A DNA stretch of 64,000 nt, taken from Phaseolus vulgaris. Its lineage: Eukaryota > Streptophyta > Magnoliopsida > Fabales > Fabaceae. Made by a program: the position numbers and the translations under genes. Under the pieces are notes generated by a model. That model saw only the letters and a list, made by a program, of their open reading frames with translations. It ran no database searches and was not told the DNA's origin. Location of the stretch: positions 4,211,306 through 4,275,305 of the forward strand of contig NC_023756.2 in NCBI RefSeq assembly GCF_000499845.2. Direction: 5' to 3'. Positions 54,701 to 64,000 of this stretch are shown here, piece after piece. Numbering within the stretch: position 1 is the stretch's first letter; each line of letters begins with the position of its first letter.

Positions 54701-55053
54701 TCTTTCTGAGTTGGGAAGTGGCATTGAAGTAGTGAGCATTGCAAATAGCTTTTAGTTTTTTATTTCTTTTCCTCCTGATTTCCATTTGTTTAGAAAATTA
54801 GGAGAGGAGAATTTTTGTAGCAGTCACCTGATGTAGATTAGCTGTGTAAAGCTTGAGTATTTGTTGTATTTGTTAAGGGAAGAAGCAATAGATATTTTAC
54901 ATGTTCTAAGATTAAGAGGGTTTGATTTTCAAACTGGTGTATAGTAAATACATATTGGAAGAAAGAAAGTTTAGTATTTTGGTTAGATGAGATAGGACCA
55001 TGCTTGTGCTGACTTTAAGATGAAAGGAAATCTAAGAAGTATGAATAAAAACT
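54701..55053. other. Intergenic
   Basis: Flippase 3'-flank-like sequence (about 54700-54900), then unique AT-rich DNA. No gene. Confidence 0.4.
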
Positions 55054-55163
55054 CAACAATATAATGAACACTTTTTTCTTTCTTTATCATCAAAGAATTA
55101 AAGGAATTAAAAGAAGGGGTGTTCCAACCATATAAAAAAAATTCAACAATATAATGAACACTT
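55054..55163 (-). mobile_element. Very short LINE 3'-end insertion with 21-bp TSD
   Basis: An identical 21-bp sequence (begins tcaacaatataatg, ends aacactt) lies at 55054-55074 and 55143-55163. The 68-bp insert, on the minus strand, carries the start of the LINE hairpin block (ggttggaacacccc) with the second arm lost. It then has 'taattctttgatgataaag' and an A-rich tail. It is the shortest of the truncated LINE copies here. Confidence 0.85.
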
Positions 55164-56258
55164 AAATAAGAGTGACATAAACAAAAGGCTAAGGTACATA
55201 AACATGCATTAATCCAAATTGAATCCAGTTACTAATTTTGTCCACTTTGGCCATCTGCAAAGATTGAACTAAGTAGATAACTGACACTCCTAAAAAAGAG
55301 AATAAGAATTTTTATAGAGAGAGGACATTGTTGCAACATGTTATTAAAAAAGACTTAAAGCTTAAAGAGATAATTGTTTTCTGTCTTCACTGTAATATAA
55401 CTGCAGGGTATGAGGCTATAAAATTCTACAACTTGTCATAGATAAATCAAAATATCATGAAAATCATCAATACCACTTATTTAAATGGATTGCTTAACAA
55501 TCTCAGGAAGTAAGATGAAATTCAATTAGGAAATGTTTTTGTAAGATTGTGACTTCAACTCTCTAAATTTTATACACTCGTAATGTCTTTACAACAGGCA
55601 CCATTTCAGAAAAACAACATTGAAAATATTTGCTTAATATATTTTTAGGAAATCTTTAAGTTTTTTAAAAATATCTCTTACATAAAGATAAAAATATATT
55701 CATTTATTATTTAGATTTAGGAAATTCAAATTGAGATATTGTTAATACTTGATATTTTGTTATATTTTACTATAAATCAAACTCCTCCATATCATAGATC
55801 TTTTATATTTTCAAACTATATTAAGTGATTAATAAAGAGACAAAGAAAGACGATAAACCAAATTAAGTGAATAACGAAAGGATGCGAATTAGTACATCAA
55901 CTAAATTTGCACGAGTATAATATAAATGTTGCATAAAAGATATTATTTGAAGTCAGATATTATCCAAGCAATTAAAATTTTGGTTTCGAACTACTGTCAG
56001 ATTTGACTCATCATTTATTATTTCACCTAATGATCAGACATACATTCATGGATTACAGTTGTGAACAAATATTGCATTGTACTTTCATTCATCACAACCC
56101 TTGAATGAATATCCAACTGCTCACATTTTATATTGGTTGAGTTGCCATTAAAGAAAAAGATGTTCTTAAAGTCAAGTCATCCTTTCTAACTGATCATTAA
56201 CATCACTATAGCATTCATCCCTGCACTGAATCCATTCACTTCATTTCCAACTTCTACC
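55164..56258. other. CNL-4 upstream region
   Basis: About 55755-56000 aligns with 61690-61935 (upstream of CNL-5). 56131-56258 is the conserved CNL proximal block (tggttgagttgccattaa through to ctaccATGG). No gene. Confidence 0.6.
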
Positions 56259-59200
56259 ATGGGAGCAGAACTTGTTGGTGGTGCTCTTCTTTCTGCCTTT
56301 CTTCAGGTTGCATTCGACAGGCTCGCTTCTCCTCAATTTCTAGACTTCTTTCATGGAAGAAAACTTGATGAGAAGCTCCTCGGCAAATTGAACATCATGC
56401 TGCACTCCATCAATGCTCTTGCTGATGATGCAGAACTAAGGCAGTTCACAGATCCAAACGTCAAAGCATGGCTTTTCGCTGTCAAAGAGGCTGTCTTTGA
56501 TGCAGAGGATCTTTTGGATGAAATAGACTATGAACTCACCAGATGCCAAGTCGAAGCTCAATTCGAACCTCAAACCTTTACTTACAAGGTATCAAATTTC
56601 TTCAACTCTACTTTCAGTTCATTTAACAAGAAAATTGAATCAGGGATGAAAGAAGTCTTGGAGAAACTAGAATATCTTGCAAACCAAAAGGGTGCTCTTG
56701 GTTTGAAGGAGGGTACTTATTTTGGTGGTGATGGATCTGGTAGTAAAGTGTCACACAAATTGCAATCAACTTTTTTGGTGGTTGAAAGTGTTATTTATGG
56801 CAGAGATGCTGACAAAGATATAATCATTACTTGGCTTACATCGGAAACCGACAATCCTAACCAGCCATCAATACTTTCCATTCTGGGCATGGGTGGCTTG
56901 GGTAAGACCACACTCGCCCAACATATGTATAACGACCCAAAGATCGACGATGCAAAATTTGATATCAAAGCTTGGGTCTGTGTTTCTGATCATTTTCATT
57001 TTTTGACTGTGACAAGAACAATTCTAGAGGCAATCACAAATCAAAAAAATGATAGTGGGAACCTAGAAATGATTCACAAAAAGCTGAAAGAAAAATTGTC
57101 AGGAAGAAAATTTCTTCTTGTTTTGGATGATGTTTGGAACGAAAAACCAGCAGAATGGGAAGCTGTGCGAACTCCTCTTAGCTATGGGGTTCAAGGAAGT
57201 AGAATTCTTGTCACAACTCGTGGTGAGAAGGTTGCTTCTAACATGAAGTCTAAAGTGCATCGCCTAAAGCTATTAGGAGAGGATGAATGCTGGAATGTTT
57301 TTGCAAATCACGCATTAAAAGATGGTGATCATGAATTGAATGATGAGCTAAAGGAGATTGGTAGAAGGATAGTTGAGAAGTGCAATGGACTGCCTCTAGC
57401 TTTGAAAACAATTGGATGTCTTTTACGCACAATGTCATCCATTTCAGATTGGAAAAACATATTGGAAAGTGACATATGGGAGTTACCAAACGAGAACAAT
57501 GAAATTATTCCTGCATTATTTTTGAGCTATCGCTATCTTCCTTCTCATCTTAAAAGGTGTTTTACTTATTGTGCCTTATTTCCCAAAGATTATGAATTTG
57601 TGAAGGAGGAGTTAATTTTGTTGTGGATGGCCCAAAATTTTCTACAAAGTCCACAACATATTAGACATCAAGAAGAAGTTGGTGAACAGTACTTCAATGA
57701 TCTATTGTCAAAGTCTTTCTTTCAACACTCAGGTGTCAAGAAGTGTTTTGAGCAATCACATGCTAGGAGGTGTTTCGTCATGCATGACCTTCTGAATGAT
57801 TTGGCAAAATATGTTTGTGCGGATTTCTGTTTCAGGTTGAAATTCGATAAAGGCTGATATATACCGAAAACAACTCGTCATTTTTCATTTGAATTATGTG
57901 ACGTCAAAAGTTTTGATGGTTTTGAGAGTTTAATTGAGTCTAAAAGACTTCGTTCATTTCTTTCTATCTCACCATATTGGGAACCTCAATGGCAATTCAA
58001 GATTTCAATACATGATTTATTCTCTAAGATTAAGTTCGTACGTGTCTTATCTTTTAATGGTTGTAAGAAACTTAAAGAGATCCCGAATTCTATAAGTGAT
58101 CTTAAACATCTTTATTCGTTAGATCTTTCGTGTGCTGAGATACAAAAGCTACCTGACTCGATATGTTTTCTCTATAACTTATTAATACTGAAGTTGAACT
58201 ATTGTTCAAAGTTGGAGGAGTTGCCCTTCAATTTGCATAAACTTACCAAATTGCGTTGTTTGGAATTTGTACATACAAAAGTAACAAAGATGCCAAAGCA
58301 TTTTGGAGAATTGAAGAATCTTCAAGTACTGAGTACATTTTTCGTGGATAGAAATAGTGAGCTAATTACTAAGCAACTAGGCGGATTAGGAGGACTCAAT
58401 CTTCATGGAAGGCTATCAATCAATGACGTGCAAAATATTTTGAATCCTTTGGATGCATTAGAAGCAAATGTGAAAGATAAACACCTTGTGGAGTTAGAAT
58501 TAGAATGGAAGTCGGACCATATCTCTGATGATCCAAGGAAAGAAAAGGAAGTACTTCAGAATCTACAACCCTCCAAACACTTGGAGCATTTGTCAATCTG
58601 GAACTATAATGGTACAGAATTCCCAAGTTGGGTATTCGATAATTCGTTATCAAATCTGGTGTTCTTAAAGTTGGAGGACTGTAAATACTGCCTATGTTTG
58701 CCTTTCCTTGGAAATTTGTCGTCACTGAAAACCCTACGAATTATAGGGCTTCATGGAATAGTGACCATTGGTACTGAATTTTATGGGAGCAACTCTTCAT
58801 TTGCATGCTTGGAGAGTCTGTCATTCTACAATATGAAGGAATGGGAAGAATGGGAGTGTAAAACTACTTCTTTTCCACGTCTTCAAGAGCTTTGTGTGGA
58901 TAAATGTCCCAAACTGAAAGGTACTTATTTAAAGAAAGTAGTTGTTAGTGATGAGCTCACAATTAGCGGAAACAGTATAAACACATCGTCGCCAGAAACC
59001 ATGCATATTGATGGAGGCTACGACTCTCTTACAATCTTTCGACTAGATTTCTTTCCAAAGCTCCGTTCTCTTGAACTGAGAGACTGCCAAAACCTAAGAA
59101 GAATTTCACAGGAGTACGCTCATAATCATCTCATGGATCTATGTATTTATGATTGTCCTCAATTTAAGTCATTCTTGTTTCCCAAACCCATGCAAATCCT

Positions 59201-59663
59201 GTTTCCGTCCCTTACCACGCTTCAGATAACTTTTTGTCCACAAGTGGAATTGTTCCCAGATGGAAGTTTGCCATTGAATTTAAAAGAGATGTCTCTTTCA
59301 CGTTTAAACCTTATCGCCTCCTTGAGAGAGACCTTGGATCCCAACACATGTCTTGAACGCTTGTCTATTGAAGATTTGGACGTGGAGTGTTTTCCTGATG
59401 AAGTTTTACTGCCACGCTCTCTCACCTCTCTACTAATCCAATATTGCCCAAATCTTAAAAAGATGCACTACAAGGGTCTCTGCCACCTCTCCTCTCTCAC
59501 ACTTCTTGATTGTCCCAACCTTCAAGCCTTACCAGCGGAGGGTCTCCCCAAATCCATCTCTTCTCTTACAATCTGGGGTTGTCCATTGTTGAAGGAACGT
59601 TGTCAGAATCCAGATTGCGAAGACTGGGGAAAGATTGCTCACATCCAAGGACGGCATGTTTGA
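56259..59663 (+). pseudogene. CNL-4: CC-NB-LRR gene with one in-frame stop
   Basis: The frame runs 1134 codons from MGAELVGGAL to HIQGRHV. It has a single internal stop, TGA at 57855-57857 (codon 533), and no frameshift. The first 532 residues hold the coiled coil, P-loop (210-218), LLVLDDVW, GLPLAL, CFTYCALFPKDY and MHD (508-510). The stop falls just after the NB-ARC, where CNL-3 has Glu-Cys and this copy has stop-Tyr. The full LRR region follows in the same frame with good similarity to CNL-3. An insertion (KKCFEQSHARR) before the MHD motif is special to this lineage. A truncated CC-NB protein or a functional allele elsewhere is possible. Confidence 0.88.
56886..56907 (+). promoter_or_regulatory. 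Possible miR482/miR2118 site in CNL-4 P-loop
   Basis: P-loop codons ggcatgggtggcttgggtaa then ga, similar to CNL-3. If transcribed, the pseudogene could act as a target or a decoy for the same small RNAs. Confidence 0.3.
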
Positions 59664-62189
59664 TCATAAGATGAGTCCCAAGTTCAAAATTAGACGTGCA
59701 CCTATTTCAATTTGTCTGCCACTTCAACAGGTTCTAATTCTCCACAATATCTTTCTACCTTTTCGATTACAATTTTCTTAGTTGCAAACGGTAACCCTAT
59801 AATTGCCATTTTCCAAACACGAGCAGCACATGTTATACTTAAACTGATGATATTTATTAAAGGAGGCTCTGCTACGATTTTCATGAATCAATTACTTTTA
59901 TTTTATTCTTATTTTCGTGCAAAATTATTTCAATTTTCTGTTGAAATTAAATTCCAACCAAATGGGTTTCCTATTTTTAGAATACCACGAAAATCGTGAA
60001 GGTGGTCTGGCATTTGGCATCCATTCCGAACAGAGTATTCTGTAGTTGGAAGTTATGGTGGCATCATCTTCATTTATCTACCTATCTAAGTATATTTGTT
60101 TTCATAGCTACATTTTTTCCTTCTATCTTCTTATATCATGCTACTACAGTTTCTGACAGAAAAAATGAACTTAAACTTAATAATAGATCACTGAAACTGG
60201 ACAAAAAATTATCCCAAGAATGAAGTTATGGGTTTTGAGTGAGGAAAGATGAATGGAAACTGCAGTGGACATAAGGTACATGCTGTATCTAAGGAACTTG
60301 TAATTGGAATTTGAAAGTATTTTTAAACCAATTTTTTCTTTATTAAAAAGCTCTTGTGATATTCCATCAAGATTTTTAAACATTAAAAGAAGTCTTGTGG
60401 TGTTCAATCAGACTGAGTTTTACAGAAAAATTAGTAATAGAAATAGCTTTGAATATTGTCAATGCTTGGGTTGTCAAAACATATAATCACATCTACATAT
60501 GCAGGTGTGCAACAGGCTGAGGGAAGACAACATTATCTATCAGCAATGCTCAGAATAAGCTGCCAAACCCTCATGAAGTTCTTTGGTGACAACCAAACTG
60601 CTATGCATAATGAACTAAACTGAGAAAATTTCAGTAATATTTTTAGAACAGGGTCTAATGTATTTGTTTATGGAAGAAGGTTTAGATATTTTAAAATAGA
60701 TTTTACCTGTGACAGCATAAAACCAAGACAAATAAATAGACTAAAATATTATGCAAAGTACTAAGCCATGTACCAAATACTATGCCAGGCACTGATAATG
60801 CTGCATGCTATAATTATATAAACCAGGACAATCAAACTTTTCCCCCAGCACTCATTATGCCACTAACTCTCTAGAACAAACAAAAACTAGATGAAATTAA
60901 GGGTAAAAGATTTCAAACCAGATATGAAATTTGAATGAAAGAAATTCAACAGTTCAAACGTGATTGTTTGAAATTCAGCACAATAGATATTAAAGAAATA
61001 AGACCCTTTCCTTCTCCATGCATTGTTTCCTAAATATATATATATATATATATATAAATATAAAAGGAAAATTATGACTGCTATGTTAATATCAACATGT
61101 TTGCTCTATAATTTATAGTATTTGCTGATAAAAAAAATGTTTGCTCTGTAATTTGGCTAACGAGTAAGATGAAACACCAGTTAAAGAGGTAATCCTATAT
61201 ACTGATTCTTGTATTAGAAGAAGAAAAAAATTGTCATATAACATAATACATGAAAGAACTCCCAAGAATAAACTATAATAATATTAATAATATAAGATAA
61301 TAGTCTATCCTTATAAAAGGAAAAAAAAAAAAAAGCAGAACAAGGTGACAAGATGGAGTGCAGAAGGTTAGTGGAAAAAGATGACTTCTGTCTTGTAACC
61401 TTAATTAACTCAAAACAATTAGTTAAAGAATTGAAATTTGGATGCAACTTTCTTGCAATCTTTCGGGTAGATTTCATTCCGGAGCTCCGTATACTCCTTC
61501 TGATAAATTCGAAATATTGATAGCTAATTAGATACTAATTTAATAATTATTTAATAATAATAAAAAAATTTAGAAATTAAAAAAAAATTAATTTCTAAAA
61601 TGATATCTAATTTAGTTATTATTGTAATTAATTATTTTGATATCTAAAAATTGATTTTTATGTCATGAGTTTTTTAGTGTTCTACTTTATATATTGTATA
61701 TGAAAAAATAAATCAAACTCCTCCTTATCATATATCTTTTATATTTTCAAACTATATCAAGTGATAAATAAAGAGCCAAAGAAAGACCGATAAACTTACC
61801 AAATTAAGTGAATAAGGAAAGAATGCGAATTAGTACATCAACTAAATTTGCATGAATATAATAATTGTTGCATAAAAGATATTATTTGAACTCAGATATT
61901 ATCCAAGCAATCAAAATTTTGGTTTGGAACTTTTGTCAACACTTTTCTTCTCAGAAACAGTCAACAATTATTGCTTCATTGGGGCCCACAACCCTCTTCC
62001 CATTCGTTCATTCATTAGAACCCTTGAATGAATATCCAATAGCTCACATTTTCTATTGGTTGAGTTGCCATTAAAGAAAAATATGATCTTAAAGTCAAGT
62101 CCTCCTTTCTAACTACTCTTTTCATTCATCACTGTATCATTCATTCCTGCACTCAATTCATTTCACTTCATTTCCAACTCCTTCCTACC
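59664..62189. other. Intergenic between CNL-4 and CNL-5
   Basis: 59664-60660 is the duplicate of the CNL-3 3' flank. 60955-61440 matches 22655-22970. 61505-61680 is AT-rich with inverted 'aattagatactaattt'-type phrases. 61690-62055 matches the CNL-4 upstream region. 62056-62189 is the conserved proximal block. A CNL LRR shard lies at 61440-61500. No complete gene. Confidence 0.6.
61440..61500 (+). pseudogene. CNL LRR shard
   Basis: Reads roughly 'gcaactttcttgcaatcttt' then a variant of 'ctagatttctttccaaagctcc', matching an LRR stretch of CNL-2 near 26607-26650. A residual piece of another CNL copy upstream of CNL-5. Confidence 0.6.
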
Positions 62190-62395
62190 ATGGCAGCAGA
62201 ACTTGTTGGTGGTGCTCTTCTTTCGGCCTTTCTTCAGGTTGCATTCGATAGGCTCGCTTCTCCTCAACTTCTAGACTTCTTTCGTGGAAGAAAACTTGAT
62301 GAGAAGCTTCTCGACAATTTGAACATCATGCTTCACTCCATCAATGCTCTCGCTGATGAACTAAAGCAGTTCACACATCCACACGTCAAAGCATG
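62190..62395 (+). pseudogene. CNL-5: N-terminal CNL fragment cut by a copia element
   Basis: It has the same start block and leader as CNL-3 and CNL-4. It encodes about 68 codons (MAAELVGGAL... to FTHPHVKA), ending inside the codons for VKAW. A copia LTR begins at 62396. A two-codon deletion (ALADELKQF against ALADDAELKQF) distinguishes it. The rest of the gene, if it survives, would lie beyond the window on the far side of the retroelement, preceded by a second copy of GCATG. Confidence 0.85.
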
Positions 62396-62674
62396 TGTTA
62401 GCATTAAACTCAGCCTTCAGCCGTAATTAGTTTTATTTTAGCATCTGAATAGCCAATAATTATTATCTTTAATTCTAGTTTTGAATGTCATTTATACTAT
62501 GATTTAAATGTAAATTATAGTATAGGTTTTATGAGAGAGAAGGTAGAATTTTGAGAAGTCTATTGTAAGACTATTTAGAGAGATTGTATTCTTATTTGAA
62601 AAACAGTAGTGAAATAAAATATATATTTCCTGTTCACAAATATCTTGCTCTGTTTTATTCCCTCAACACCAACA
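62396..62674 (+). repeat. 5' LTR of copia element
   Basis: Starts TGTTAG and ends ...CCAACA, then the tRNA-Met-type primer-binding site follows. It is about 279 bp, short but within the range for copia LTRs. The 3' LTR is outside the window. Confidence 0.75.
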
Positions 62675-62687
62675 ATTGGTATCATAG
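62675..62687 (+). other. Copia primer-binding site
   Basis: The sequence attggtatcatag, directly after the LTR, matches the usual copia site 'tggtatcagagc' (complementary to initiator tRNA-Met) except for one base. Confidence 0.6.
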
Positions 62688-62728
62688 CTATTTTCTTGAG
62701 GGATCTGTGAGGTTAGTAGAGTGCACCA

Positions 62729-64000
62729 ATGGAAGGAGGATCAAATTTTTCAACAATGGCACCACCTGTCTTTGATGGAGACAATTATCAAATGTGGGTT
62801 GTTCGTATGGAGACTTACCTAGAAGCATTGGATTTATGGAAAGCTGTAGAAGAGGACTATGAAATTCAGTCCCTTCCAAAAAAACCCTACGGTGGCACAA
62901 ATAAAATCACAGAAGGAAAAAAAGATAAAGAAATCAAAGACAAAAGCATGTTTATTTGCAGTTGTATCTCCTATGGTATTCACAAGGATAATGTCCTTGG
63001 AGTCAGCAAAAGAAATATGGGATTACCTCAAGGCAAAATATGAAGGTGATGAGAGGATTCGTGGAATGCAAACTCTGAATCTAATCAGAGAGTTTGAATT
63101 GCAGAGAATGAAGGAGTCGGAATCCGTAAAAGAGTACTCGGACAAACTTCTAAGCATTGCCAACAAAGTGAGGTTGCTTGGATCTGTGTTAAAAGATTCA
63201 AGAATTGTGGAAAAACTGCTTGTAACAGTTCCAGAGAGGTTTGAAGCCACCATAACAACCCTGGAGAACACAAAGGACCTATCAAAGATTTCTCTTGCAG
63301 AGCTCTTAAATGCTTTACAAGCACAAGAACAAATGAGAGCCATGAGACAAGATGGAGCAATAGAAGGAGCCTTACTAGTCAAACATGAAGGTGGATGGAG
63401 AAACAAAGGTAGAAATTATCCTCCTTGTAAGCATTGCAACAAGTTAGGTCATCCACCGTTTAAGTGTTGGAGAAGACCTGATGCTAAGTGCAACAAGTGC
63501 AATCAACTTGGGCATGAAGCAATCATTTGTAGAAACCAAAGTGAGCAACAAGATGTAGATGCTCAAATTGCAAATGAGGAGGAGGATGTACTTTTCGTTG
63601 CAACTGGTTTTTGCAGCAATATTTCAAGTGCATCTTGGTTAATTGACAGTGGCTGCACCAACCACATGACACATGATAAGGAACTCTTCAAGGAATGGAG
63701 AACTACTGATATTAAAAGGGTGAGGATTGGAAATGGTGCAGTAAAAGGAAAAGGCACAATAGCTATCACAAGCTATAAAGGTATAAAAATCATTACAGAT
63801 GTTCTTTTTGTGCCAGAGATTGATCAAAATCTTTTGAGTGTTGGTCAATTGTTGGAAAAAGGCTATAAGGTGATGTTTGAAAATAAACATTGTTTAATCA
63901 AAGATGTTGATGCCAGATATTTGTTTAAAGTTGAAATGAAGGGAAAAAGTTTTGCTCTCAATCCAATGGAGGAGGAGCACATTGCCTTAAAATCCAAAGA
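62729..64000 (+). pseudogene. Copia gag-pol, one frameshift, partial
   Basis: The N-terminal gag reads PPVFDGDNYQMWVVRMETYL. Near 62946 the coding frame shifts by one base. It then continues without stops to the window end (LFAVVSPMVF, EIWDYLKAKYEGDERI, QTLNLIREFELQRMKESESV in parts). Two CCHC zinc knuckles follow at about 63426-63530 (CKHCNKLGHPPFKC and CNKCNQLGHEAIIC). The protease active site DSG is at 63645-63653. The pre-integrase region follows, and the integrase and RT are beyond the window. The single shift makes this copy probably defective, though it could be an assembly error. Confidence 0.8.

Larger units (their letters stand above)
62396..64000 (+). mobile_element. Ty1/copia LTR retrotransposon, incomplete at window end
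   Basis: The 5' LTR begins TGTTAG directly after GCATG (62391-62395, the likely 5-bp target site). Next come a primer-binding site like 'ttggtatcatagc' (62676 on) and gag-pol coding sequence. The window ends in the segment between protease and integrase. The element disrupts CNL-5 in the sense orientation. Confidence 0.85.

Noticed and set aside
1..64000. tRNA, rRNA or other structural RNA genes
   Set aside because: I saw no cloverleaf with A and B boxes or rRNA core sequence by eye. A proper scan could still find one.

Overview
This window is plant nuclear DNA. It is AT-rich and intron-containing, with CNL disease-resistance paralogues, FBD-type F-box genes, UGT83A-like glycosyltransferases and many plant transposons. 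CNL proteins with this N-terminus (MAAELVGGALLSAFLQ) are typical of Phaseoleae legumes, so Phaseolus or Vigna is the best guess; this rests on recalled family resemblance, not on a search.

Layout. 1-2.4 kb: remnant of a Mutator-like element whose catalytic core has been lost. 3.8-17 kb: two tandem copies of a two-exon UGT gene on the minus strand (4742-6230 and 14299-15781), sharing flanks. Between them lie a CNL shard (7.05-8.47 kb) split by an 854-bp fold-back element, and a decayed L1-type LINE (9.54-13.26 kb). 17.7-31 kb: CNL-1 (C-terminally truncated) and CNL-2 (intact), each followed by broken tail fragments of a P4-ATPase (ALA flippase) gene. 31.6-46.8 kb: three F-box/FBD genes (one intact with a fused exon, one lacking its 5' end, one intact with three exons), interrupted by a CACTA element (about 37.1-41.7 kb) and short LINE 3' ends. 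48.8-64 kb: CNL-3 (intact), CNL-4 (one in-frame stop) and CNL-5, which is cut after about 68 codons by a Ty1/copia element that runs off the window end.

How it fits together. This is a birth-and-death resistance-gene cluster. At least five CNL genes and three shards share coding sequence, proximal upstream blocks and 3' flanks, and pieces of an unrelated flippase gene were co-duplicated with them. CNL proteins act as intracellular immune receptors. The four CNL genes that reach the P-loop carry a sequence there that resembles miR482/miR2118 target sites. The F-box proteins would be substrate adaptors of SCF ubiquitin ligases and the UGTs would glycosylate small molecules; neither is obviously linked in function to the CNLs.

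The most unusual signals are these. (1) Several short LINE 3' ends carry the same stem-loop position with different but compensating stem sequences, and four of them sit between clear target-site duplications. (2) A 5'-truncated CACTA element is bordered by an identical 85-bp direct repeat instead of a 3-bp duplication. (3) P4-ATPase tails recur beside the CNLs. (4) A fold-back element is almost entirely palindromic. No wholly new gene system was identified.
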